DNA of 64,000 nucleotides from contig VJZX01000011.1 of NCBI GenBank assembly GCA_009663185.1, forward strand, positions 1 to 64,000, written 5' to 3'. The position numbers and the translations under genes are program-made. Shown here piece by piece: positions 52,188 to 59,821 of the stretch. A model generated the notes under the pieces. The model was given only the letters and a program-made list of their open reading frames with translations, ran no database searches and was not told the origin of the DNA. The first letter of the stretch is position 1, and each line of letters begins with the position of its first letter. The DNA is from Isoptericola halalbus. GTDB taxonomy: Bacteria > Actinomycetota > Actinomycetes > Actinomycetales > Cellulomonadaceae.

Positions 52188-53000
52188 GTGTCCGCCGTCG
52201 TCCCCGACCCCTCCCCCATGACCGCCCGCACGCCGCGCGAACGCCGGCGCATCGGCGCCGAGATCTGGATCGTCCTGGGCCTGAGCCTGGGCCAGTCGGC
52301 CGTGTACGCCGTGGTCAACATCGTCGCGCGCCTGACCGCCACCACGCCGCTCGCCCAGCAGACGGCCACGCTCAACGCGAGCCAGTCCGAACGGCCGCTG
52401 CTCGACCTGACCTACCAGCTGCTCGGCATCGGGTTCGCCCTCGTCCCGGTCGCGCTCGCGCTCTTCCTGCTCAGCGCGCGGGGGACGAGCGGGCTCGCCG
52501 CGCTCGGTATCGACCGCGCGCGGCCCGGGCGCGACGTCGCGTGGGGCGTGGGCCTCGCCGCGGCGATCGGCATCCCCGGACTCGCGTTCTACGCGCTCGG
52601 CCGGCTGCTCGGGATCACCGTGTCGGTGCAGGCCAGCGCGCTGAACGAGCACTGGTGGACCGTGCCTGTCCTGATCCTGGCCGCGGGAAAGAACGCGCTG
52701 CTCGAGGAGGTCATCGCCGTCGGGTACCTCTTCGAGCGGACGCGCGACCTCGGGTGGGCCCGCGTCCAGCTCATCGCCGCGAGCTCGCTCCTGCGCGGGG
52801 CGTACCACCTGTACCAGGGCATCGGGCCGTTCCTCGGGAACGTCGTCATGGGCCTGCTGTTCTCGTGGTTCTACACCTCGCGCTGGGGTCGACGGCGCGT
52901 TCTGCCGCTCGTCGTCGCGCACCTGCTGCTCGACGTCGTCGCGTTCGTCGGGTACGCGCTCGTGCCGGCCGAGTGGCGCACGGCGCTCGGGATCACCTGA
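52188..53000 (+). CDS. CPBP family intramembrane protease-like protein
   Basis: A 270-residue protein with about seven or eight helices. Motif 1 is LLEEVIAVGYLFER, with the Glu pair present but Val where CPBP/Rce1 enzymes usually have Arg (EExxxR). Motif 2 includes RGAYHL and motif 3 AHLLLDVV with His and Asp. CPBP proteins process prenylated proteins or act in bacteriocin immunity; the substrate is unknown. GTG 52188 has TACGCT (52176-52181) exactly 6 nt upstream, so it is leaderless. Confidence 0.85.
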   Translation: MSAVVPDPSPMTARTPRERRRIGAEIWIVLGLSLGQSAVYAVVNIVARLTATTPLAQQTATLNASQSERPLLDLTYQLLGIGFALVPVALALFLLSARGTSGLAALGIDRARPGRDVAWGVGLAAAIGIPGLAFYALGRLLGITVSVQASALNEHWWTVPVLILAAGKNALLEEVIAVGYLFERTRDLGWARVQLIAASSLLRGAYHLYQGIGPFLGNVVMGLLFSWFYTSRWGRRRVLPLVVAHLLLDVVAFVGYALVPAEWRTALGIT

Positions 53001-53053
53001 CCCGCGTGCGAATACCCAGGCCTGATCCGCCCTCGCGACATAAACTCGCCGAC

Positions 53054-55759
53054 ATGTCCGGAGCGAGCGCCGCTGGCCCTGTGCGCGACCCCGCACACGA
53101 CCCGGCGCCCCCCACGGGGCCCCTGCAGGCCCTGCTCGGCGGCGACGTGACCGCGGGCGAGAAGTCGGCCGACCTCGTCCGTGTCGTCGACACGCCCGAG
53201 ACCAGGGTCCGGCATCCGTCAGACCTGCTCGGCATGGTCCTCAGCGCGCTGGGCGTCGCGCTCGTGCTCGTGCTGTCCGTCGTCGCGCACGCCACGACGG
53301 AGGGCGTCACCCAGGACGTGCAGGGGTTCAACACGCTGCTCGGTCGCATCCTGTTCATCCCCGTCGCGCTGCTCGAGGGCCTCGTCGTGCTGTTCGTCCC
53401 GGCCGCCGTCCTCATCGAGCTGGGCGTGCGCCGGCTCGGCCGGCAGGTCGTCGAGTCGATCTGCGCGGCCGCCGTGGGACTGATCCTCGGGATCGTCGCG
53501 GGCGTCCTCGTCGTGCGCCTGGGCAGCGACGAGCTCGTGCGCGGGCTGTCGGTGTGGCGGGACGGCCGGTGGACCCTGACGATCCCCGGCTACGTCTCCG
53601 CGATCGCGGGCCTCCTCACGACGGCGGGCCCGCGCACCCGCCGGCGCACGGTGCGCTGGTCGTGGAACGTGCTCTACCTCGCGCTGTTCATCGTCCTCAT
53701 CACAGGTCAGGTCTCGTTGCCGGGCATCCTGGTAGCGCTCCTGCTCGGGCGGTTCGCCGGCCAGGCCGTCCAGTACGTCTCGGGCGTGCGCAGCGAGCGC
53801 GCGTACGGCGCCGACCTCGTCGCGGCCGTGCGGCGCGCCGGCTTCCGGCCGACCGCGCTCGTGCGGGTGCGCGACGTCTCGACCGCCGCGAGTCCCGAGG
53901 TGCCCGACGACGTCACGTCCTACGACGCCGCGGGCGAGGTCGCGGCACGCAGCACGTTCGGCCGCCTCCGCGTGCCGGGCGTCCCGCCCGTGCTCGCGCC
54001 GCCCGCACCCGCGCCGCTCGACCTCGCCGACGACGCGCAGGCCGGGACACCGCCGTCGGACCCCGCGGCCGTGGCGCTCACCCGCGCGGGCGACAACCGC
54101 GTCTACGCGATGTTCGACGACGGCGGCGTGCGGCGTGACGTCGTCGTGCTCGACGGCGACCGGCAGGTCATGGGCGCCGTGCAGCGCCTGTGGCGCGCGC
54201 TGCGGCTGCGCGGGTTCGAGGGCCGCGCGTCGATCTCGCTCAAGGCCGCGGCCGAGCGCACGGCACTGCTCGCGTACGCGGCGGCGTCGGCGGGCGTGCG
54301 CACGCCGCGGCTGCTGGGGATCGGCGTCGCGGACGACTCGGTCGTGCTGGTCCAGGAGCACGCGCGCGGCGCGGTCTCCCTGCGCGACCTGCCCGACGAG
54401 GAGCTCGCCGGCGAGCGCGGCGACGCCGTCCTGGCCCGGGCGTGGGAGCAGCTCGGACGCGCGCACGCTGCCGGGGTGACGCACCACGCGCTGACGCCCG
54501 ACGTCGTCCTCGTGCACCGCGACGGCCGCGGCGACGCGCATGTCTGGCTCACGGGCTGGGAGCAGGGCGAGATCACCTCGGGCGCGCTCTCGCGCCGGAT
54601 GGACCTCACGCAGATGCTCGCGCTGCTCGCGCTGCGGGTCGGGGCGCGGCGGGCCATCGCCTCGGCCGTGCGGGCGCTGCCCGCCGAGGACATCGCCGCG
54701 ATCGGCCCGCTGCTGCAGTCGATCGCGCTGCCCCCTGCTACGCGGGTCGAGGTGCGGCGCGTCAAGGGTCTGCTCGACGAGCTGCGCGAGGAGCTCGTCG
54801 CTCGGCTGCCGCAGGCCGACGTGCAGCCGCAGAACATCACCCGGTTCGGCGCGCGCACCGTCGTCATGGTCACGCTGACGATCGTCGCGATCTCCGTGCT
54901 CGTCACGACGATGAACTTCGAGGAGATCGCCGCGGCGGTCCGCACCGCGAACCCGTGGTGGGTCGCCGTCGCGTTCGCGCTCGGTGCCGTGACGTGGTTG
55001 GGCGCCGCGCTGACGTTCGTCGCGTTCTCGCCCGGGCGGCTGCCCGTGTGGCGGACGACGCTCACCCAGATGGCCGGGTCGTTCGTCGCGCTGGCGGCGC
55101 CCGCCGGTATCGGCCCCGCCGCGCTCAACCTGCGGATGCTCACGCGCCGCGGCGTCTCGACGCCCATGGCCGTGGCGACGGTGGCGCTCGTGCAGGTCTC
55201 GCAGTTCGTCGTCACGGTGCTGCTGCTCGTGGTGCTGTCGATCTTCACTGGCTCGGGCGGCATCGTCGAGCTGCCGTCGACGACGGTCCTCCTCGCGATC
55301 GCCGGCGTCGGGATCGTCGTGGTCGCCGTGCTGCTCGTGCCGCCCGCCCGCCGCTGGGCGTGGGACCGCGCCCGGCCGACCCTCGAGCAGGTCTGGCCGC
55401 GTCTGTCCCAGATGCTGGGCCAGCCCACGCGCCTGGCGCTCGGCCTGGGCGGCAACGTCGTCATGACGCTCGGCTACGTGCTCGCGTTCGACGCCGCGCT
55501 GGCCGCCTTCGGGCGGTCGCTGTCGCTCGTCGACGTCGCGGTCATCTACCTCGTCGGCAACGCGCTCGGCGCGCTCCTCCCGACCCCGGGTGGCCTCGGC
55601 GGCGTCGAGGGTGCGCTGACGGCGGGGCTCACCGCAGCGGGCATCCCGGCGTCGATCGCGTTCTCGGTGACGATCCTCTACCGGCTGGTCACCTACTGGG
55701 GCCGCGTTCCGATCGGCTGGGTCGCCATGCGCCACCTCGAGCGCAAGGGCGCCCTGTAG
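53054..55759 (+). CDS. Membrane protein with kinase-like domain fused to LPG-synthase-type TM domain
   Basis: A 901-residue multidomain protein. An N-terminal membrane block (about 60-250) is followed by a protein-kinase-like region (about 340-600; LKAAAERTALLAYAAASAG, then a THHALTPDVVLVHRDGR segment in the place of a catalytic loop) and a C-terminal block (about 610-901) of eight helices matching the lysylphosphatidylglycerol synthase/UPF0104 flippase-like family, with PTPGGLGGVEGALTAGL. The kinase segment lacks a clear HRD/DFG set. TAAACT (53041-53046) lies 7 nt before ATG 53054 with no Shine-Dalgarno. It may act in lipid transport or modification; there is no enzymatic LPG-synthase head. 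Confidence 0.8.
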   Translation: MSGASAAGPVRDPAHDPAPPTGPLQALLGGDVTAGEKSADLVRVVDTPETRVRHPSDLLGMVLSALGVALVLVLSVVAHATTEGVTQDVQGFNTLLGRILFIPVALLEGLVVLFVPAAVLIELGVRRLGRQVVESICAAAVGLILGIVAGVLVVRLGSDELVRGLSVWRDGRWTLTIPGYVSAIAGLLTTAGPRTRRRTVRWSWNVLYLALFIVLITGQVSLPGILVALLLGRFAGQAVQYVSGVRSERAYGADLVAAVRRAGFRPTALVRVRDVSTAASPEVPDDVTSYDAAGEVAARSTFGRLRVPGVPPVLAPPAPAPLDLADDAQAGTPPSDPAAVALTRAGDNRVYAMFDDGGVRRDVVVLDGDRQVMGAVQRLWRALRLRGFEGRASISLKAAAERTALLAYAAASAGVRTPRLLGIGVADDSVVLVQEHARGAVSLRDLPDEELAGERGDAVLARAWEQLGRAHAAGVTHHALTPDVVLVHRDGRGDAHVWLTGWEQGEITSGALSRRMDLTQMLALLALRVGARRAIASAVRALPAEDIAAIGPLLQSIALPPATRVEVRRVKGLLDELREELVARLPQADVQPQNITRFGARTVVMVTLTIVAISVLVTTMNFEEIAAAVRTANPWWVAVAFALGAVTWLGAALTFVAFSPGRLPVWRTTLTQMAGSFVALAAPAGIGPAALNLRMLTRRGVSTPMAVATVALVQVSQFVVTVLLLVVLSIFTGSGGIVELPSTTVLLAIAGVGIVVVAVLLVPPARRWAWDRARPTLEQVWPRLSQMLGQPTRLALGLGGNVVMTLGYVLAFDAALAAFGRSLSLVDVAVIYLVGNALGALLPTPGGLGGVEGALTAGLTAAGIPASIAFSVTILYRLVTYWGRVPIGWVAMRHLERKGAL

Positions 55760-55778
55760 CCCTCCGCAACGTGCCTCC

Positions 55779-55843
55779 GCAACGTGCGTGCTGACTTTTC
55801 CCTCACAGGGGCGATATGAGGAAAGAGTCAGCACGCACGTTGC
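55779..55843. terminator. Long imperfect hairpin between LPG-type gene and HU gene
   Basis: Arms of 18 perfect base pairs (55779-55796 and 55826-55843) continue inward as TTTTCCCTCA-type pairing with one G-U pair and one mismatch. A 13-bp direct repeat CCTCCGCAACGTG (55761-55773 and 55774-55786) overlaps the left arm. It lies 20 bp after the stop of the 901-residue gene. Confidence 0.75.
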
Positions 55844-55857
55844 CTGACGGAAGACGC

Positions 55858-55899
55858 GGAAGGCCCGCCGCTCGCGGCAGAGCGAGCGGCGGGCCTTCC
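55858..55899 (-). terminator. Terminator of the HU gene
   Basis: A perfect 18-bp stem (55858-55875 and 55882-55899) with loop GGCAGA, 27 bp after the HU stop. The convergent gene's own hairpin is adjacent, so two terminators lie back to back. Confidence 0.88.
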
Positions 55900-55926
55900 A
55901 GGACGCTGACGAAGGTCAGCGGCAGG

Positions 55927-56208
55927 TCACTTGGCGACCGACTTCTTCAGCAGCGAGCCGGCGCTGATCTTCACGCCGTAGCCGGCGGGGATCGAGATCT
56001 CCTCGCCCGTGCGCGGGTTGCGGCCCGTACGGGCGGCACGCTCGACACGCTCGACGGACAGCAGGCCGGTGACCTTGACCGCCTCGCCCTTGCCGAGGGA
56101 CTCGATCAGGACCTCCTGGAACGCGTTGAGGGCGCTCTCCGTGTCCGCCTTGCTGAGGCCGGACTTGGCAGCGATGGCCGAGACGAGCTCGGACTTGTTC
56201 AGCGACAT
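55927..56208 (-). CDS. hup: Histone-like DNA-binding protein HU
   Basis: A 93-residue HU with the full beta-arm: GRNPRTGEEISIPAGYGVKISAGSLLKKSV. It lacks the long Lys/Ala C-terminal tail of mycobacterial HupB. It compacts and bends DNA as a homodimer. GAAGGGA lies 5 nt before ATG 56208. The 215 bp upstream are shared with idi on the other strand; a short AT-richer stretch near 56300-56330 probably holds its promoter. Confidence 0.95.
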   Translation of the reverse strand: MSLNKSELVSAIAAKSGLSKADTESALNAFQEVLIESLGKGEAVKVTGLLSVERVERAARTGRNPRTGEEISIPAGYGVKISAGSLLKKSVAK

Positions 56209-56423
56209 GCGAATCCCTTCTGACGGATCACGACGCACGGGACCCGAGCGTCGTCACGTTCTCCAGTCTGCCCGGCACGAGGCCGGAAGACCGGGAACAC
56301 ACTAAGGAACATCGGCGGTTTCATGCGACTTTTCGCGCGCGCGGCGTGGCAGATCCCCGCGCCGGCGCTCACCTGGCGTCGTCGCCGATAGGCTGGCGAG
56401 GTTCCCCACCGAGGAGGTCCGTG

Positions 56424-56972
56424 ATGGTTCGGCCCCCGGACGAGGTCGTGCTGCTGGCCGACGACGGCACGCCCGTCGGCACCGCGCCGCGCGCGACCGT
56501 GCACCATGAGGACACGCCGCTGCACCTGGCGTTCTCGTGCTACCTGCTCGACGACGGCGGCCGGGTCCTGCTCACCCGTCGCGCGCTGGTCAAGCGCACC
56601 TGGCCGGGCGTGTGGACGAACGCGTTCTGCGGCCACCCGCGCCCCGGCGAGGCCTTCGAGGACGCGGTCCACCGGTATGCGCGCCACGAGCTGGGGACGA
56701 CGGTGACCCGCGTGCGGCCCGTCCTGCCCGACTTCCGGTACCGCGCGGTCGACGCCGGCGGGGTCGTCGAGAACGAGGTGTGCCCCGTCTACGCCGCGCG
56801 TCTCGAGGGCCTGCTCGCGCCCAACCCGGACGAGGTCATGGACCACCGCTGGGTCGCGGTCGACGAGATGCTCGATGCCGTGGCGGCCGCGCCGTGGGCG
56901 CTGAGTCCGTGGATGGTCGAGCAGGTCGGGCGCTTCTCGGAGACCGGCCGGTTAACACTCCTGGCGGCGTGA
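56424..56972 (+). CDS. idi: Isopentenyl-diphosphate delta-isomerase (type I)
   Basis: A 182-residue Nudix-fold isomerase interconverting IPP and DMAPP. Catalytic Cys69 is in NAFCGHP; the Glu of the ENEVCPVY motif and metal-binding His near 27-34 are present. GAGGAGG lies 6 nt before the ATG, so unlike most neighbours this gene has a leader; its -10 is TAGGCT near 56391. The 3' end overlaps the convergent anti-sigma gene by 21 bp. Confidence 0.95.
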   Translation: MVRPPDEVVLLADDGTPVGTAPRATVHHEDTPLHLAFSCYLLDDGGRVLLTRRALVKRTWPGVWTNAFCGHPRPGEAFEDAVHRYARHELGTTVTRVRPVLPDFRYRAVDAGGVVENEVCPVYAARLEGLLAPNPDEVMDHRWVAVDEMLDAVAAAPWALSPWMVEQVGRFSETGRLTLLAA

Positions 56973-57377
56973 CCGCAGGCTGAGGCGCCACTCGTTGCGG
57001 TCGCCCCGGCGCGTGCGGCTCAGCTCGTCCACCGCCCGCCGGACGAGCAGCAGGCCCCGCCCGCCGGTGGCGAGAACCGGCGGGTCGGGCGGCTCGAGGT
57101 CGACCATGACATCGGTGGCGTCGTCGACGATCTCGGCGTCGAGCGTCGTGCCCCCCGCGCGCAGCGCGGCGGACACGTGCACCGGGCCGGGGCCGGTCGG
57201 GGTCGCGTGCCGCACGATGTTCGTCAGCACCTCGACGACAGCGGTCTCAAAGCGGATGCGCGCGGCGTCGGGCACGTCGGACGCCGCGCGCCACAGCTCC
57301 TCGAACGCCTCGTGCAGCTCCTCGAGCAGGCCCGGTTCGGCCGGCCCCTCGAACCGCACCGCGTGATCGTCAGGCAT
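56952..57377 (-). CDS. Anti-sigma-type serine kinase / ATP-binding protein (RsbW-like)
   Basis: A 141-residue GHKL ATPase. The N-box is FETAVVEVLTNIVRHA and the G-box region is ATGGRGLLLVRRAVDEL. Such proteins bind a sigma factor or phosphorylate a STAS antagonist. It starts with ATG 57377, 8 bp inside the STAS gene, so the pair is co-translated. No sigma factor is encoded nearby; the target could instead be the neighbouring glycosyltransferase pathway. Confidence 0.88.
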   Translation of the reverse strand: MPDDHAVRFEGPAEPGLLEELHEAFEELWRAASDVPDAARIRFETAVVEVLTNIVRHATPTGPGPVHVSAALRAGGTTLDAEIVDDATDVMVDLEPPDPPVLATGGRGLLLVRRAVDELSRTRRGDRNEWRLSLRSRRQEC

Positions 57378-57702
57378 CGAGCGCTTCCTCGACGCTGTCG
57401 AAAGGCCGCAGGACGCGGTCCATCGTCGTCAGCTCGAGCACCGTGGAAACCTGCTCGGTGGGCCGGGCGATCCGTAGGTCGCCGCCCGCCGTGCGGGCAC
57501 TGCGCAGGCCGCCGACGAGCGCGCCCAGCCCCGAGGAGTCCATGAACGCCGTCTCGCCGAGGTCCACGACCACGAGCGTCCGCCCGGAGCCCACGGCCCG
57601 CTCGACGAGCGCCTTGAGCTCGGGGGCCGACGCCATCGTCAGCCGCCCGCGCGGCACGATGACGGCGGCCGTGCCGTCGACCTCCTGAGTTTCGTACTCC
57701 AC
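57370..57702 (-). CDS. STAS-domain anti-sigma factor antagonist (RsbV-like)
   Basis: A 110-residue STAS protein. The phosphorylatable Ser lies in FMDSSGLGALVGG, as in RsbV/SpoIIAA. GTG 57702 lies 1 nt after the stop of the glycosyltransferase gene. Unphosphorylated antagonist would sequester the RsbW-like kinase; the SpoIIE phosphatase encoded divergently at 59822 is the likely enzyme that reactivates it. Confidence 0.9.
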   Translation of the reverse strand: MEYETQEVDGTAAVIVPRGRLTMASAPELKALVERAVGSGRTLVVVDLGETAFMDSSGLGALVGGLRSARTAGGDLRIARPTEQVSTVLELTTMDRVLRPFDSVEEALDA

Positions 57703-57703
57703 C

Positions 57704-59704
57704 TCAGCTCGCTCCTTCCCTGCCGGCCGGGTAGCCCCGGTAGCGCAGCGCCTGGACGATGACGCTCAGGACCAGCAGGTCGTAGACGACCCACATGAGG
57801 TTCACGCTCGTGTCCGCCCAGTCCGTATACCCGAGCGCGGCCCGGACCGCCCCGACCACGGAGGCCGTCACGAGCATGACGATGACCGCCAGCTGCGGCC
57901 AGACGACCCGCCAGGCGCCCGCCCCCTCGCCGCGGACCTTGGGTGTGACCTTGAACGTCAGCGGGCGCCCGCGCCAGACGTTGGCCGCGGCCGTGAGCGT
58001 GGCACGGATCCAGACCGGGAACAGCGCGAGGCTGTACTGCTGGCCGCGCCACGTCCGGACCCCACGCGCGGCGACCAGGAACAGCACCTGGCTCGCGGCC
58101 TGGAACGCGACGAAGCGGGCGAAGAAGTCGACCGACCACGCCGTGACGGGGAGCACGCCGAGGCAGAGGAAGAGCACGGGGCACAGGAGATACACGACCG
58201 CCGCGAAGCCGGACAGGTACGACCACATCGTCGAGAAGTACATGAGCCGCTGGCCCAGGCTCAGCCCCGGCACCCGCAGCGGATTCTCCTTGAGCATGAC
58301 CTGCAGCGTGCCCTGTGCCCACCGTAGACGCTGGGCGACCATGCTGGACAGGTCCTCGGGCGCGAGGCCGAGGGCGAGCACCTCGTGGTGGTACACGGTG
58401 CGCCAGCCCTGGGCGTGCAGCCGCATCGCCGTCGCCATGTCCTCGGTCACCGAGACGGTCGCGACCGGCATCAGCGGCTGTGCCTCGTCCACGCGGTCGA
58501 CGTCGACCGCCCGTACCAGCGCGCGGACGGACTCGACGGCGCCGAGCGGTGACCAGTCGCGCTCGGCGAGCCGGCTCAGCGCGTCGTCGTTCACGACCAC
58601 GGCACCGAGCTCGTCGTCGCGCTCCATCGCGAGCGCGCCGATCGCCCGCAGGTCGTCCTGGATCGTCGCCACGTCCCGTGCGACGACGGACGCCGACGCG
58701 TCGTCGACGGCCCGCTGGAAGTCGAAGGTGACCGCGCCGACCGCCTCGCCGACGCGGAGACGGGAGAGCGCGACGTCCGCCGCCGACATGACCTGGTCGA
58801 GCGCCGCGGCCTGGGTCGGGTTCGCCGCGCGGCGACGTGCCCGGCCGAGCATCCGTCGGGCCGTGCTCAGCGCCTGGCGGACCGACCGCTCGGTCTCCCG
58901 CACATATCCGACGATCCCGAGCTGCATGAGCGACTCGCGGCGCAGCACGGCGTTCGACCCGCAGAAGAACGCCGCGTTCCAGCCGTCCTTGCCCTGCTGG
59001 ATCGGGCCGTAGAACAGCGGCGCCTGACTGCCCAGCGGGTCGGCCTGGGTGACGTTCGTGAAGTGCTGCGGCGTCTGTACGAGCGCGACCTCCGGATCCC
59101 GGAAGTACCCGAGCGTCCGGTCCAGGATCGTGGGCTCGGGGATCTGGTCGGCGTCGAGGATGAGCAGGAACTCCCCCTCGGTCAGGAACAGGGCGTTGTT
59201 GAGATTGCCCGCCTTGGCGTGCCGCGGGCGCCCACGCCAGTCCTCGGTGCGCACCACGTACCCGACGCCGGCCTCGTGCGCGGCATCGCGCAGCGTGGGG
59301 CGAGCACCGTCGTCGAGCACCCACGTGCGGTGGGGGTACGTGATGTCCCGTGCCGCGACGGCGGTACGCAGCACGAGGTCGATCGGCTCGTCGTAGGTCG
59401 TGATGAGGACGTCCACCGTCGCGCCGTCGGGTGGCGGGGGCGGCTCGGGACGCTCCCGTGCACGCCACATCGTCATCGCGAAGAGGCTCACCTCCACGAG
59501 GCTGTACGTCTCGGCGACGACGAGCGGCACGGCGATCCACCAGGCGTTCCAGTTGACCGACTCGAGCCAGCGCCACACGACGTAGTTGAGCCCCAGCACC
59601 ACGGTCAGTACCGCGAGCACGCGCAGGACGTCGAGCCGCCGCGTCGCCGCTGCTGTCGCTGCTGCCGTCGTCGATGCCCCCGGGCGCGCAGGCAGTACCC
59701 CCAT
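57704..59704 (-). CDS. BcsA-like processive glycosyltransferase family 2 with large insert
   Basis: A 666-residue membrane polysaccharide synthase. Two helices precede the GT domain: VDVLITTYDEP (about 97-107), WVLDDGARPTLRD, LILDADQIPEP (DxD) and, after an insert, SVTEDMATAMRLHAQGW (TED) and QRLRWAQGTLQ (QxxRW). Five or six helices follow. Between GSNAVLRRESL and VTED there are about 145 extra helical residues absent from cellulose synthases. No PilZ domain is present, so control is not by c-di-GMP on this chain. ATG 59704 has TACCTT (59716-59711) 6 nt upstream. It is in one operon with STAS and the RsbW-like gene. Confidence 0.88.
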   Translation of the reverse strand: MGVLPARPGASTTAAATAAATRRLDVLRVLAVLTVVLGLNYVVWRWLESVNWNAWWIAVPLVVAETYSLVEVSLFAMTMWRARERPEPPPPPDGATVDVLITTYDEPIDLVLRTAVAARDITYPHRTWVLDDGARPTLRDAAHEAGVGYVVRTEDWRGRPRHAKAGNLNNALFLTEGEFLLILDADQIPEPTILDRTLGYFRDPEVALVQTPQHFTNVTQADPLGSQAPLFYGPIQQGKDGWNAAFFCGSNAVLRRESLMQLGIVGYVRETERSVRQALSTARRMLGRARRRAANPTQAAALDQVMSAADVALSRLRVGEAVGAVTFDFQRAVDDASASVVARDVATIQDDLRAIGALAMERDDELGAVVVNDDALSRLAERDWSPLGAVESVRALVRAVDVDRVDEAQPLMPVATVSVTEDMATAMRLHAQGWRTVYHHEVLALGLAPEDLSSMVAQRLRWAQGTLQVMLKENPLRVPGLSLGQRLMYFSTMWSYLSGFAAVVYLLCPVLFLCLGVLPVTAWSVDFFARFVAFQAASQVLFLVAARGVRTWRGQQYSLALFPVWIRATLTAAANVWRGRPLTFKVTPKVRGEGAGAWRVVWPQLAVIVMLVTASVVGAVRAALGYTDWADTSVNLMWVVYDLLVLSVIVQALRYRGYPAGREGAS

Positions 59705-59768
59705 GCACCGAAGGTATCCGGCATCGCGTCGGCCTGCCCGACACGTCGCAGGTCCGTCGAGGACGCCG

Positions 59769-59800
59769 TAGTCTGCTGAGACGGGCCCGGTGCCCGTCTC
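59769..59800 (+). promoter_or_regulatory. Promoter and 5' leader hairpin of the SpoIIE phosphatase gene
   Basis: TAGTCT (59769-59774) is a likely -10. A 9-bp hairpin (GAGACGGGC at 59778-59786, complement at 59792-59800) then begins within a few bases of the expected start site, so it would cap the 5' end of the mRNA. GGAGG follows at 59809-59813, 8 nt before GTG 59822. Confidence 0.6.
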
Positions 59801-59821
59801 CGGGGGGCGGAGGGTGCAGGG

